NCBI GenBank assembly: GCA_950106755.1 | Contig: OX467087.1 | Location: 14,140,047-14,204,046, forward strand | DNA: 64,000 bases | Direction: 5' to 3' | DNA from: Climacium dendroides | Taxonomy: Eukaryota > Streptophyta > Bryopsida > Hypnales > Climaciaceae | Shown: one piece after another, positions 12,073 to 25,950 of the stretch | How the letters are laid out: each line of letters begins with the position of its first letter | Numbering within the stretch: the first letter of the stretch is position 1 | The notes under the pieces: generated by a model | Databases searched by the model: none | Seen by the model: the letters and a program-made list of their open reading frames with translations, nothing else | Told to the model about the DNA's origin: nothing | Translations under genes and position numbers: made by a program

Positions 12073-12075
<3 letters not shown>

Positions 12076-12125
<50 letters not shown>
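12076..12125. repeat. (AT)25 microsatellite
   Basis: About 50 bp of pure AT alternation within copy A. The matching tract in copy B is about 80 bp. Confidence 0.97.
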
Positions 12126-12130
<5 letters not shown>

Positions 12131-14829
12131 AAGGACCAATTAGGCTAAACATATCATCATATTTAATGGAATTCATTTGATGAACAAATCACCATATTAC
12201 AATTTCTTCATTCACTTGATCAAAAGTTAATCACCACATAACAATTCCACCAACTAGTGTTTCCATCAGTCCATATCTATCATCAATTCTCCCCACTCAT
12301 TCTCACACACTAACACACATCACATAACACAAGAAAAACAAGAAAAATTACACAACCACTTGGGGCAAGGACTCACACTTGCCATTCACATAGTGGGTGA
12401 AGAATACGGAATTGGAAGACAACTAAATACCTATAAGACACCCATTCAATTCCCATTTGGATATTTGAACCCACATCCTTTGTCATCCCAATTCATATGA
12501 TAGTCCTAATTGATAACCTACCAACATACCTACTAAGACATAACTTTGATGAGGCTACGTTGACTCTAATTTGGCATCTGTTTTACAACCAATTAGCTAA
12601 AATTCTAAATTTACATCAGAAAATTACCAATTGGATATTGCCAAAATTTCCATGAAAAACACACATGATCTACATATCTTGTGAGGCAATGGCTAAGTTG
12701 CATCCCACCTTGAAGTATAAAAAAAGTCAATAGAAATAGTATTAACCATAGATTGATACACCTATAGCTAACTCATCAAAGGCCAAAATCTAATGATGGG
12801 TGTTTAAACTTGAAGAATTATAGAAATATCATTGGGTGTTTTTCAACTTTACATACTAGATGATTGAACCAAAGATATAATGAGTCAAATAGAATTACAT
12901 AGGTTTGAATTTACATTTTTCAAATCTATGTAGCAAATATAATGATGACAAAGCAAAGAAGAGTAAGAAATAGAATATTTCCCAATACAATCTCCATTCC
13001 CTTTAATACTATAGTACCTTCTAATTAACTTTTATCTTCAAGGATTGTTTGAAATAATGCAAATGAGTTGTTAAAAACTCAAAGACCATTCTTAGTATGA
13101 TTTGTATGCAAACGTGAACTATGTTTTTGGGGTGCAATGGATTTTAAGTTTTTAAAATGTTTCATTTCATTTCATATTATAATAATAAAAAGATGCTATA
13201 ATTTAATTGTAGTGTATTTTTTTTGTCTTCATGTTTTAATTGAAAAGTTTTAATTTTTTAAATGTCATTTTTACTATTGAATAAAAATAACAAAATTTTG
13301 CTTACTAGGTCTACTTTCTATACTACTTTAATTTTTTTAGCAAAAGAATGAAAATTTGAAATTAATTGTAAGTTGAAGTTGAAAGTATATATCTATACAT
13401 TTATTATGATACAAACTTTGATTTGTACTGTGATTTTCTACACTATGATATGCACCCATGTTAAAACTTACAAGAAAACTTCTAAATGATTTTGTATATG
13501 ACATGAATTTTCTTCATTCTTTCATCAAAAAATCTCAGTAATTTCAAATTTTATATTTTTAAATACTAAAGTTTCAAAATTGATAGAAGGTATTAGGTAT
13601 GTGATTGAATTTGTGAAAATCAAAATCTTATATTTATATTTAGTCAAAAAATGGAACATATATAATGAAGGTGAGAATCATGGATTTTAAGGTTTTACTA
13701 CATGATCATCAACGTTGTCCTTTAAAGGTTAATATGATCTTTTTTCTACTCTCATTTTGAGATATCTTGCTTACTTGCAACCTTATCCTTCACTATGGTC
13801 CACTTAATATACATTTAAACTATGCAACACTCATTAATTTCAAATGAGGCAACCAAATTAAGAATTTAGGATGTACATCGAAAGAAAGATAGCTCCTACA
13901 AGATTTTGTATTGTGATCATTTCATTTTTTAAAACAAATTTTTTATTTAAATTACTTACATACACTATCATTAGTATTAATACATTATTCAAAATATTTA
14001 TATACTAATCTAAAATTTACATCACCAATACCAAACATCAATAAGACATTATGTAAAGAATGTAGGTCAATTTTGTATTAGTGATTTGTTAGGGTAGTAG
14101 AACAAAAACAACTTATTTTATTTATTTAGATAATCCATATAGCAAGAAATTTGAACCACAATTAAAGATTTGAATAAATGTGATTGGTCAATATTTGTGA
14201 ATTTTTTGATTATTGTAACAAATGTATATAGTCTATAAATTAATCTTTAACAACTCTAAAAAGTTAAAGAATTGACAAAGAGTGAAAAACATTGAAATTC
14301 TCAAAGGATGAAATACTTAGGCAAGCTTTTCTATTGGAATTATACTCACACAAATCCTTGGAATAAAATCCTAAAGGTTCATATTATGAGCTCTTCCCTC
14401 ACAACTATTGAAAAAATATCCATATAAAGATTTTTTTTCTTTTCTCCTAAGTTCAACTATTATTCCAATGATTACAATCAAGGGTACTATCATCTTCTAT
14501 TTAGGTCCTAGTTCTCAACATTCACAACCATTTCATACCATACTTTCAACCATAGTATTCGAGGTTTTAAAGTAAGCTAGGTCCTCTAATATGGATGTTT
14601 ATACTACTAGGTTGTATAGCCAAATTAGAACCTTGGTCTTTGTAGAATAACCTTTCTATTATTGATACCAATCCGCAATCTTCTTGAAAGGTTTGGATAA
14701 ATTTATCAAATTGTCAATGATTGGGCTAAACTGACATTGTTGAGTTATTAGTTTAACATAGCTGCACACCATAATCCATCATTTAGAGATGTACATAGAG
14801 CAAAGATGGTGGTTTAGGGTCACTGGCGC

Positions 14830-15115
14830 ATTTAAGGGTGCCCACCAACCCTTTTTTTTTTGCTTTCTGGTACTAGATTGCACCTGAAAAAAATTTGGCT
14901 AAAAAAGGTTATAAAAAATGTCAAAAAATTGGATGAAATCGCCAAACAACTTTGAAATTAAAAAACATATTGGATGAAATTACCTAATTGTGGATGAAAA
15001 CCATACAATACATCCAATAAGTGGATGAATGTTGCAATTTGGAGCACCACTATAACATTTATATCGCCACTATGCCACTTATTCAGAAATGAAAAAAAAT
15101 CCATAGTGCCCACCT
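14830..15115 (+). repeat. Dispersed repeat, paired with 40930-41205
   Basis: Shared phrases occur in the same order: a T-run, then GCTTT, then AGATTGCACC[T/A]GAAAAAAA, TTGTGGATGAAAA, and AATTTGGAGCACCACTAT about 60-90 bp later, ending with GCCACTT / GGCACTT and AAATGAAAAA. Divergence is substantial, so this is an old family. Confidence 0.7.
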
Positions 15116-16477
15116 TACAAGACAAAAATAAAATTTTGCACTTTCCATCATTGAATCCCATTGCTCCACCCAAAAGTTAAATCCAAATCTACAAAGCAGG
15201 CCTAGCAACTTGGTTTTATCCCAAGGAAAAACTTTAAATTTTTAAATTTTCTACACATGATAAAATTTGCAAATTTTGAATTCATATTTGCAATGAAAAA
15301 TCCCAAAGTAGCAAGAAGGGGCCTAGACATGGCTCAAGATAGAAGTCTTCTTTTAAACTTTTACCCTTGGAAAACCCCAAATTTACCCTATTAGGTTGAC
15401 TTCATGGGCTAGAATTAGTATCCTAGAAAGTCTTCATCATCTGAGACATTGGGGCCATTACTATATAGAATACTTCCCAAGCTGCTCCCTGGCTAGGGGA
15501 GGATCACCCCATGTATTGCCCCATCAAAGGCTAAATGTAAAATTTTCCCCCAATTTTTTGCCACTTAAATGTTGTATTACTTCACCTCCTCTAGCTAATT
15601 TGAGGCATCCAATTTCTAATAGGAAATTAGAATTTGAAAACTTTATCATTTGCAACAAATGAAAATTTTCAATGTTCTATGGAGGGATAAAACATGGGGC
15701 AACGCAAGGGTCAATCCTCCCTGGCGTTGCTCCCTGCATCTAAGAACGTCCTACATTGCAAAGGCTTTATTTGGCTCCCAACCCAATATTTTACAATAAT
15801 AAGTCAATGATACCCTTGGTTTTCTTTTCAAAGTAGCTTTATGAGTGCCTTTGAGTTCCTACAATTTGCTCATGTCAGTTGGCCTTCATACCCCAAAGAA
15901 TCATGTTGATAAATATTGCCTTACATGTCAATTCCAATCTTGAATTCCATTCCTCGTGATCAGTCCTTTAGTTGTTAATTAATGGTTTTTCATTTGAGAA
16001 TTGATTCTACTAAAAGCATCATGGAATGGCTTTAGATTGAATGAATGCTAGTTTGCACCGTTTTAATAATACTCTTGACGATGATAACTCTTAAACAACA
16101 AGCTTATCATCATGGAAATCATCTCGTTGGATACTTTTTGAATTGTTGGTTTAAAAAAATGAAAAAGCACTCATTTTGAGACAAACTATTGTAGAAAATA
16201 TTACCTTTTCATACAATATTTGGAAGATGAAGAATTGCACTTCTGCCTTGCATGGAGAGATTCTTTGTCATTCATTAACTGGAAAACATCCTCGGCGTCG
16301 TTTAAGGGTTAAGGATTGCAAATAGATTGATACTACACAACATCCAAGACAATTTGGCATAGTAAGTTGAGGAATTACATATTTTAGGTATCCCTAGCAA
16401 GAACAAGTAAAAGAATGATTCACCCCCCGTGTGCCATCATGAATAACCCCCACACGAACAATGTTAGCATGGGGAGT

Positions 16478-16905
16478 TGAACCAGGACCTCGTGGATTCC
16501 ATTGAATTTCCATCACTTGGCCATCACACTTGGGGTAGTTTTAGGTCATTTCGGACCAAAATCATGACCCTTTCAATTTCACTCTAAGGATTTGAATCCA
16601 AAAACCCTTTGGTTCCATCGAGTTCCTATCACTTGGCCATCACACCAGGGGTAGTTTATAAGTCATTTCAAATCAAAATCATCACCTTTCTAATTCCACT
16701 TTGAGAGATTGAATTGGGAACTTGTGAATTCCATCAAAGTCCTATCACTTGGCCATCACATTTGGAATAGTGACCCTTTCAATTTCATTCTACGGAGTTG
16801 AAACAGGCCCTCGTGGATTCCATCAAGCTCATATTACTTGGACATCACACTTGGGATAGTTTTAGGTCATTTTGGACCAAATCAAGACCCTTTTAATTCC
16901 AACTA
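16478..16905 (+). repeat. Tandem repeat, about four units of ~110-125 bp
   Basis: The phrase TATCACTTGGCCATCACA, or close variants, recurs near 16509, 16628, 16744 and 16830. Each is followed by TTGG[G/A]ATAGT and a variant of TTTCAATTTCACTCTA. Units are imperfect and one is shortened. Confidence 0.85.
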
Positions 16906-16969
16906 ATGCTATCGGGTGGACGTGAAAAGGTGGTATGGAACATATTGAGGTGGGTATCCTTGAAACCAC

Positions 16970-17905
16970 TTCTTTTTGTTATTGTGCCTACTTATTATTA
17001 TTAGACTAATGGATTGGTCAAACTTTTGTTGATTCTTTCATTATTGAGAGGAAAAAGAAAGGTTCCAACGCACCAAAAAACGTGACATTTGAATACCATA
17101 TGCAAAAATTAGGAAGAATCAAAGATTTTTTGGGTAGAACCTCTATACAAAAAAGTAGTTTAGGGTTTCTTCTACATAGATACATATTGATTTTGAAGAT
17201 GTATGGAGAGTGATGATGGTAATGGTTTTGGGCAAGGTGTGATTTGGAATGTTCCCACCTTATGTTTTAGACACGAAGTGCTATGTAGCACTATAAAATC
17301 CGCATCACGTGGGCGGAGGTGCCATTGTAGTTATGAAGGTACTATTCAAACACAAGTTGTGTACTCCCTCTATTTCTAAATAAAACCAATATTTCCTTTA
17401 CAAAACACAAAGGAAACACAAGTATTATAGAGAGCATTTCGATGAATCCTGAAAATTGAATATTTCAAAGAAACAAGCACAATGGTATGGAGTGAGAGGT
17501 CAAGGGTATGCAACTATATAATTAAAAAAAACCACAACTCTCCAATGCACCCAAAGCCTGCAAAACTAGTCAATACCCTAAGTTTCATAGGTCTCACATT
17601 TATTTTTTTCCAATTAATGCCATTGTCCACCAAACCATCACCTTTTGCTATTGTGACTAGCTACTATTATTAGACTCATCAAAGTTTTCATATTTTCTTT
17701 TTGCAAGTGAAAAAACATCTCAATGCACCAAAAAACGCAACATTTGAATATTGTATGCCAAAGTTATGAAGGATCAAAGTTCTTTTGCATAAATGCTCTA
17801 AAATCAATTCTTGAATAGACATACATATTGATTTTGGAGATGTATACAAAATGATGATAGCACTTTTAGGCAAGGTGCAATTTTGGATGTACCCACCTTA
17901 TATAA
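16970..17905 (+). repeat. Diverged direct repeat (units ~16970-17275 and ~17640-17905)
   Basis: Both units carry GCACCAAAAAACG, then an AACATTTGAATA-like phrase, ATACATATTGATTTTG, GAGATGTAT, GGGCAAGGTG / AGGCAAGGTGC and CCCACCTTAT in the same order, offset by about 640 bp. Confidence 0.75.
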
Positions 17906-20900
17906 CACCAAAGGTGTGATATTTTCCCTTGTTATCTTATTGACTAGGGATCTCCATATCTATTGCTTAAGTGTGAGTGTATGAGTTGTGTGATGGAATG
18001 TAGATTTTTTTTGAAAGACCCACAATTACGTCTTTTCTGTACAAAAGACGCATTTAGAAATAGACAAAGACCTCTAGTCCAAAATCCAATTTTGGTCACT
18101 GCCAACCTATTGTTGTGAAAAGTTGCACTCAATGTGGAATTGGAATTTAAAGGTATGGAATTGGATTGAAAAGTTACCATTTTATGAATTCAATGATTAC
18201 CTCCATGCAACTTCTAAACACATCAAAAGGTTCATTCATTATCCTACAATACAAGGAAATACAATTGTATAGTCATTGGAACTATGTAGGGAACTAACCC
18301 CATACCTAAAGGTCCAAGGCTTTTTTTTGTTCAAAAAACACTCAAAACTACTAGTTCTATTGCAAAGTGAAAATTTTGCAATTTTGCAATTTCTATTTGC
18401 ATATCTAACTATAGAATCTTGCACAAAATACACATGAAATTGTATAGAAGAAGTTGTAGAAACTTTGACAACTTAGATTGCAAGATATGTGCATTTAAAT
18501 TAAAGGAAAAAGTTTTTCTTGCACGGCTTGGTTGACAAGATTGTGAGGCTTTGAATCCTCCAAACTTAAAAGTTTTGCAATATAGATTTTGAATTTTTTC
18601 AAAATGATTTTGAAGATTTGAGTTGAGAGTCTAGTAAAATAATTGACAAAATTCAAGAATTTGACTTTGATTCTCAACAAAATCGTTAAATAGAATTAGA
18701 TATTAGATAAAAGAAAAAAAAATGTTAATGATAGTTCTAAGATGGAATTAGAACACTTTATTTTCAACAATGAGATTATTCGACCACACAATATAAACCA
18801 TGTAGAATTTTGTTTTATAAAATTATAAAAATTGAGCTCAAAAATGGAAATGAGGACAATTGTTTCTTTTAAGGTGCTCTAATTGTCCATGAAACAAGAT
18901 GATCCATGGTCAACTTTTTCATCACTTACTTAAATAGAATGAATCAAATCTTTGCATGTAGTCAAAACTATTTTCTATTAAGTAAATTAAACAAAACAAA
19001 GCAAAACAAAAATTATTTTGAGTTTTTGTTTTCTATTTTTTTCCCAAGGTTCAACATTTTGAGGTTAGTGTGGCCTAACATTTGCTCCTAGGCATTGATT
19101 GAAACAAAATCTTATTCCTAACAAGGTAGTATGTTCTTCTATCTTCAAAAGAAATTCAAAAAGTCATACCAAAAATTGAGATTATAGGAACCTATTCAAA
19201 CTTCCATTTGATTGGAGAAGCCTTAGCTCTTTTTGGGTTAAGAGAGACACACTAGCATTCAAATAGACAAGAATAGTCTGTCCCAAGATCCATAATGCAA
19301 AGTAATGTATATTGGCTTTAGCCGTGTATAATGTATTTCTTTTTTCAAAAATTAATTGACCAAAATACACCTCATATAATCCCCTAGTTTGTAATTCTCT
19401 TAGGAATTTTCATTTGTGAATCCAATAAGCACTATTGTGCACATTGAACAAAAGGTCCACAATGCACTTCCTACACTAATTGTAGTCACAATTTATTAGT
19501 TGATCCTATAGAGGGTTAAAGAACTCTCATTTACCAAATACGTAAAAATAAGCCATATTAAGTAAGAAAAAAGGAATCACATTTTTTTAACGAAATACAA
19601 GGATATAACTAAATTCAAAGCAACTAACGATGTGACCTACAAAGTGTAGTTTAGTTTTGATTTAATAACTTTTGTATTTTTTTAAGTATTGAAGCTAAAC
19701 AAAACATATTAAAAGATTATGAATTTTAGGATGCCATGTTATACAATATATCAAATATTACGTTCCAAGCCCTTTAGTAGAATAAACAGAATAGATTCTT
19801 CCGAGAATGTATTCTCTAATTTTTATTTTATTTAGTTAAAATGAATCTAAAGATGTATTGTAAAATTCATATATACAGACACATATTATTTCACAACAAA
19901 TATTTTCCTAAAGCTTTTCATTTATGTAAGATACACATTCCTTCTTTTATTTGAAAATGTTGTTTTGGTGTACTATAAAATATGCTTGGAATTTAAAAAG
20001 AAAAAATGACACTTGAAAGTAGAAAAATTATAAATTATAAAATGAAGAAATTATTCCATAAGTATTTAAACAAGGTAGAGAAAAAAAAACTTTTTAATTT
20101 CAGTGATAAACAACTTGGAAATGGTATAGTGTCATTTGAAGTAAGTTTGTTTATTTCTTTGTAAAGTTCACACTTCAAGATTGTTTCCTTTGATTTTAGG
20201 CATACCTTCAAATTATGCATGATTCATTTTTAAGTGATTGTTGCTAATGCCCACAAGTGTATTTGAGTAGATAGTCAATGAATGCATCAAAGCTTCAATT
20301 AACAAACTTATTTCCAAATACCGTTATCCAATATTTTTATTTTATTTTCCAAAATCTATGAATTCAAATATTGATATCAACATAGATTGTTACCAAAGGA
20401 TATAGAATAATTTGTATTTGTATCAATAATTGTTGTTGCATCTATATAAACATGTTTGTATATGAAGAAGTATATTTACCTCCATGTATCTGCATCCTAA
20501 TATACATCCTAATTTGTATCCACAATTGCACCTATATATGTAATTTACACCACATACTTGGTTAGATGAACCCTTCACTTTCACTTTAATTCTCTCTCAG
20601 TTAGTCCCCAACTTTTAAGCAACTTGTAGCTAGTGTTTTTGAGGGGATAAATTTGTGGATTCCTTCATTTATTCAAAGAAACTCCATTGTGACTTTATAT
20701 ATAGTATTAATGTTGTTATTTTAGAAGTGATTGAACAAGTGAAACAACTACACTATATTTTTTTTATTTTTTTCATGACATTCATTTTGGGATCCATATT
20801 TCTACAAGTTTCTGTAAGGTAGACTTAACTAGTTCTTAACCTTAGCATTAAACTACTCCAATTGTACCATGGTTTATATCATTTGATCAAAGTGAGATTA

Positions 20901-20924
20901 AGACATCATATCATTCATTAAGCA

Positions 20925-21200
20925 CTAAAAATATGTGACAATCATGGTTCTTTTTAACTATGTGTCAGTCACCGCACTTTGAAACTGTGTGACAATTACG
21001 GTACTTTTAAATTGTGTGACAATTAGGGTACTTTTAAACTGAGTGACAATTAGGGTACTTTTAAACTGAGTGACAATTAGGGTACTTTTAAACTGAGTGA
21101 CAATTAGGTACTTTTAAACTGAGTGACAATTAGGGTACTTTTAAACTGAGTGACAATTAGGGTACTTTTAAACTGAGTACAATCAGAGTACTTTTAAACA
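20925..21200 (+). repeat. Minisatellite, ~27 bp unit, within copy B
   Basis: About nine units of ACTGAGTGACAATTAGGGTA with a CTTTTAA spacer, several identical in a row. This is the short counterpart of the ~1.8 kb array in copy A. Confidence 0.93.
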
Positions 21201-22602
21201 TTCATTGATTATAACGGGCATTTGGAGTGGAGGATAAGGAATTTGTTCACTATCAAATAATGTAGAGAATTTGATTGAATTAATTGCATTTATTAGAGAA
21301 GTACTTCAAGGGAGACCATTTTAGAATACACTTTGGATACTTCAAGGATACTTGGTCATGGGTAATAGGTTAAATAGTGCCTAATTATGGACACTTTCAA
21401 GGAATATTCATCACCTGAATTTACTGATTACTTTGCATTTTTCAATAATATAATTTGAAATTATAATGAAATTTTTTTATAGGAAAATATTTTCTTTAAA
21501 TTTCTCTTTATATAAAACGTTGTGGCAATATTAATTTGTTTTTAAAAAACTAGGATTGTTTGGATGAATGGTAAAAAGCATTCTTTTACATATTTCCATT
21601 TTCCACCCAAGATATAGATTGAACAACATCAATCATTAATAAGTTGGCCTTTCCAATAGTCCAAAATGTACAAACCCTCAAAGCTTTCAAAGTGCAATGT
21701 AGGTAGATTGTAGGCAATATTTATGATATTACTAAAGTTGTCTATTATGGATTTCATATTAGTTTGAAAACTTGGCAACATGTAACAATTATTCGCAAGT
21801 GAGACTTCATAATTGGCAATTACTTGTAAAAACTTTTGATAGTTTTCATTTGTATTGCTAAGAAATAAATGTGCTTAATTTTAAAAATCAAGTTAATATT
21901 ATATTCTAGGCTAAAACTCCTAGAACCTCTTAGTATACCAAGAAAAGACATTACAACAATAAATTCCTCAAATGGAGAACAAGTCGTGTTTAAGTATTAA
22001 TTTAAACAATTATGCGCATAGTTTTGAACCTCTCAATATTCAAAATGGCCTACGACTTCATGGTGTGCTAATTCAACTCACTTGCATGTGTGATTTTGTA
22101 AAAAAAGGATAATGATCTATTTGGAAATTACACATTTAGTATAATAAGTTTGTTCAAAGGAGACAATCAAGTAGGAAACTTCTATGCTAATAGATTTATT
22201 CTTTAATTAGGTAACAGAACTTAAAAATATACAATCTCTCATTTGAAAATACTCAAGTAAACACAATGATGTAATAATTGATATTCACTCAAAAGCTAAA
22301 CCAATTGGAAATATTTATAAGAAAACGTTAAGGCTAAACATTCCCAACTTGAACTAATGTAAGTCAATGGTATATATCTCTCATGAATTCACTCATATAG
22401 CACATACATTAACGACACAAATTTTCACTTGCCTCCATTCCGCAAAAACATTAAATTAATTCAAAATAATACTCCACATTCTAATTTGGAAATCATCATT
22501 AACAATACAACAACACTATACACACAATTGCAATTACTTATTTTCATAAACTATTTATTTAGATTTATAACTCGTTCGTTCATTGCTTCAATCAATTTCA
22601 CA

Positions 22603-22605
<3 letters not shown>

Positions 22606-22685
<80 letters not shown>
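22606..22685. repeat. (AT)40 microsatellite
   Basis: About 80 bp of uninterrupted AT alternation in copy B. The track makes spurious Ile/Tyr-rich open frames on both strands, which are not reported as genes. Confidence 0.97.
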
Positions 22686-22690
<5 letters not shown>

Positions 22691-24388
22691 AAGGACCAAT
22701 TAGGCTAAACATATCATCATATTTAATGGAATTCATTTGATGAACAAATCACCATATTACAATTTCTTCATTCACTTGATCAAAAGTTAATCACCACATA
22801 ACAATTCCACCAACTAGTGTTTCCATCAGTCCATATCTATCATCAATTCTCCCCACTCATTCTCACACACTAACACACATCACATAACACAAGAAAAATA
22901 AGAAAAATTACACAACCACTTGGGGCAAGGACTCACACTTGCCATTCACATAGTGGGTGAAGAATACGGAATTGGAAGACAACTAAATACCTATAAGACA
23001 CCCATTCAATTCCCATTTGGATATTTGAACCCACATCCTTTGTCATCCCAATTCATATGATAGTCCTAATTGATAACCTACCAACATACCTACTAAGACA
23101 TAACTTTGATGAGGCTATGTTGACTCTAATTTGGCATCTGTTTTACAACCAATTAGCTAAAATTCTAAATTTACATCAGAAAATTACCAATTGGATATTG
23201 CCAAAATTTCCATGAAAAACACACATGATCTACATATCTTGTGAGGCAATGGCTAAGTTGCATCCCACCTTGAAGTATAAAAAAAGTCAATAGAAATAGT
23301 ATTAACCATAGATTGATACACCTATAGCTTACTCATCAAAGTAATCCAAAGTAATGTATATTGGCTTTAGCCGTGTACAATTGTCTTTTAAATCCTAATC
23401 GTTTAAAGTCCTAAAATGCTTCATTAAAAGATATTGGTTCCAATGATGTCAAATTTTATTGTAGTTTTAAAAAATTGTTGTAAAATGTAGATTTTTTTAT
23501 AATTAGCTTTTACAAAATATAGTTTTTATTTCACTTGGTATTTAGGATAAAAACTACACCTTCTTAAATACAAAATGCTCAAGTCTAGGCACTAAAACAA
23601 ATCCCGCAAGAATTCATTTTCTTTTGGATAGGATATTTAATTATATGATGGAGTTTTGTTTATTCTATTGTGATTATTGATGTGAAACTTATGAAGTCTT
23701 GTTTTAGAGGCAATCATAGCATCTTTTGCAAAAAAAGAAATGAATAGGACTTGTTTGTTAACTCAATTTTTATATTTTTTCAAAACAACAACATTTAGGG
23801 GGGGTAGATTACTTACATAATGATATAGCACATAGAATTGTCATGTTTTAGTTCATTTTAGAAATAATAAAGATTTAATTTTTTTCTTCTATCTTGAACC
23901 TACTCCTAATTATCAATTTCTTTGAGGATATATTTTTTAATTAAAAATAACTAGATTTTAAAGTCAATTCTCCACCATGAAGATTTAAACCCAAAAACTT
24001 GGTAGGACAAAAAGTCTAAATAAAGAGGGTTCAAAGTATGAAGACCTATTAAAATAAGGTCCAAGAATTTTTTCACTTGGAATACTACTATCTCACAAAT
24101 ATGTTTGAAATACTAATATATTTGAATATCAATATCTTTGAGTATTAATATCTTTTGATTGACCTTAAATTAACATTAAATACACTTTGACCTTGTAGAT
24201 TGTAACATATTAGTATTCAAAGTGGAAAAATACATTAGTATTTTTTTACTTTGAATACTAATATCTTACAAGTTACTATAAGGCCAAAATGTTTGAAATT
24301 ACTTCCTTCACATTTTCATGAAAGTCTAATCCAAAATCCTAGTACAATTGAATATGCAAAACTAGTTTTATTTCACCACAACTCTTTG

Positions 24389-24960
24389 CACTAGAAATGG
24401 CAATTTTGAAGTAGTTTGTGATGTCACAAACCTTTAGGGCATAAAATTTTAAAACATTGAAATGAGGGTAATATTACAAGCTTAACCCCAAAAGTTTTTT
24501 GACTATGTTTTCACCAAAATTGCTTCAAAACTGCCATTTCTAGTGCAAGTACCAAATTTTAGACCCTAAACATTTTTGGACAAATGTAACTATAGGATCT
24601 TGTAGTACAATGATTTCAAAAGATATAAAAAATACTAAATTGTTTACAATTTGTTTAAGGAATTAAAAAATGCCAATCACAATGGTTGTAATGTTGTACT
24701 CTGTAATAAACAATCTAAATCTAATGTTTTTGTTGTTTTTCTTCTTCCAAAATATTGAAAGTTGAAAACTTTAAAAGACTTCAAAGTTTATCTTAGAGTA
24801 GAGATTCTGTAACTACCCGCAAATTACCCGCAAATTGGAATTCCTAATAATTTTCATTTCATTAATTAAAATGTAATAGTTCAAAGCTTTCCTCATATAA
24901 ATAAATCTATATAACCAATTTCAATTTTTTATTCTTTAGAAAATTGATTTTTAAAGAAGT
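24389..24960 (+). repeat. Dispersed repeat, collinear with 33400-34130
   Basis: Shared phrases in order: CTTAACCCC[T]AAA, ACTATGTTTTCAC, AAACTGCCATTTCTA, TAACTATAGGATCTTGTAGTA, ACTTCAAAGTTTAT, TTAGAGTAGAGA, TTCAAAGCTTTCC and AACCAATTTCAA. Both copies are diverged and without coding capacity. Confidence 0.75.
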
Positions 24961-25835
24961 TTTGTTGTTGTCTAGGTTGCCTGTTGATCCCTAAAAACTA
25001 CATATCAATAACTTTTTAACCATGTAGTCAAAGTTAAGAAAATTGTTGTGCCTTAAAGCTACTCCTTGAGCACATGTTGTGCAAAAATTTCAAAGATTAA
25101 AAAACTCCATTTGTAGTGAGTTGCCACAAATTGCTATATTGCCAAAAAAAACGTAGTTTAGGGTTTTAGGGGTTAAACAATCTATTGCATTATAAAACAT
25201 TTTAGTGCATGAAATTTACAAGCGTCTAATACATTACAATGAAAAGCTTGTTTTCTCACATATATTTAGCAAGTGAGGTAAAAACTATGTTATTTCCACC
25301 TTTTCATCTTCATTCTTGTCACTTTGACCAACTATAATGAATTAACCTACTATTGCATGTAACACTAATTTATCCAAATTGCACTATTTGTACTAAGTGC
25401 ATAGTAAAGTAATAATTGTATTTAGGAACTAGACTTATCTATATCTAGGTACCAAATTTGAATTCTATTTGTATATTTGAATTCTATTCAATGCTTAGTG
25501 AAATATTAATCCAATGTGGTTCCTAGATTTATCATATCTAGATACAAAAGTTGAATTCTCTATGCACATTTGACCCAATATTTGAATTCCACTACTTAGT
25601 ACAAGGTGAATTTTGTCCTTTGCTTTTTAGAATAATTTAGTTCATTGGTAAGTAGAACCAAACAAATCTTTATAAGGCATCATATTTTTGTATTGACAAA
25701 ACTTTGAGGTTATATAGCATCTTAACAAAATAGTATTTTAAATATTTTTCTAATCGAATATCCATTAAAATCTATTTTTAGGATCAAAATTTTGATTTTG
25801 AAAAAAAATCATAATTTTTTTTATACAAGACTCTT

Positions 25836-25950
25836 GTTGAAGGAGGATAATGACCTATTCGGAAATTACCCATTTAGTATAATAAGTTCGTTCCAAGGGA
25901 GACAATCAAGTAGGATTTTTTTATGCTAATAGGTTCAACAATCCAATTTG
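25836..25950 (+). repeat. Fragment related to copies A and B
   Basis: GGATAATGACCTATT, then CCCATTTAGTATAATAAG, then CCAAGGGAGACAATCAAG matches 11140-11225 in copy A and 22105-22175 in copy B. The following ~700 bp has similar composition but no clear alignment by eye. Confidence 0.7.

Larger units (their letters stand above)
8207..12790. repeat. Long dispersed repeat, copy A
   Basis: Homology with 20388-23340 begins at GATTGTTACCAAAGGATATA and ends at ACTCATCAAAG. Copy A is longer (about 4.6 against 3.0 kb) because its minisatellite is greatly expanded and a ~412-bp segment is tandemly duplicated (units from about 11200 and 11613). Copy B instead has about 320 bp (21343-21670) that A lacks. 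The right part (11870-12785 against 22400-23335) differs at only a few bases, apart from TA-repeat length, while the left 500 bp is clearly more diverged. There is no terminal inverted repeat, PBS, PPT or coding sequence, so the element class is unknown. Confidence 0.85.
12791..20385. other. AT-rich intergenic DNA without recognisable genes
   Basis: Apart from the duplications listed separately (14830-15115, 16478-16905, 16970-17905), there are only short open frames with no recognisable domain. There is no RNA gene or transposase signature. Confidence 0.5.
20388..23340. repeat. Long dispersed repeat, copy B
   Basis: Second copy of the family at 8207-12790. Order is conserved: GATTGTTACC start, a short minisatellite, the AATTTGATTGAATTAATTGC block, the TA microsatellite and the ACTCATCAAAG end. 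It carries one unit of the segment that is duplicated in copy A. Its right half is almost identical to A, which suggests recent duplication or gene conversion. Confidence 0.85.

Noticed and set aside
11899..12180. Open frames with Tyr/Ile runs in copies A and B (also 22429-22740)
   Set aside because: They run through the AT microsatellite and differ between copies only by repeat length. No coding constraint.
8207..23340. Copies A and B as the two LTRs of one giant retrotransposon
   Set aside because: There is no primer-binding site after copy A, no polypurine tract before copy B, no matching 5-bp flanks and no coding sequence between them. The uneven divergence also fits poorly.
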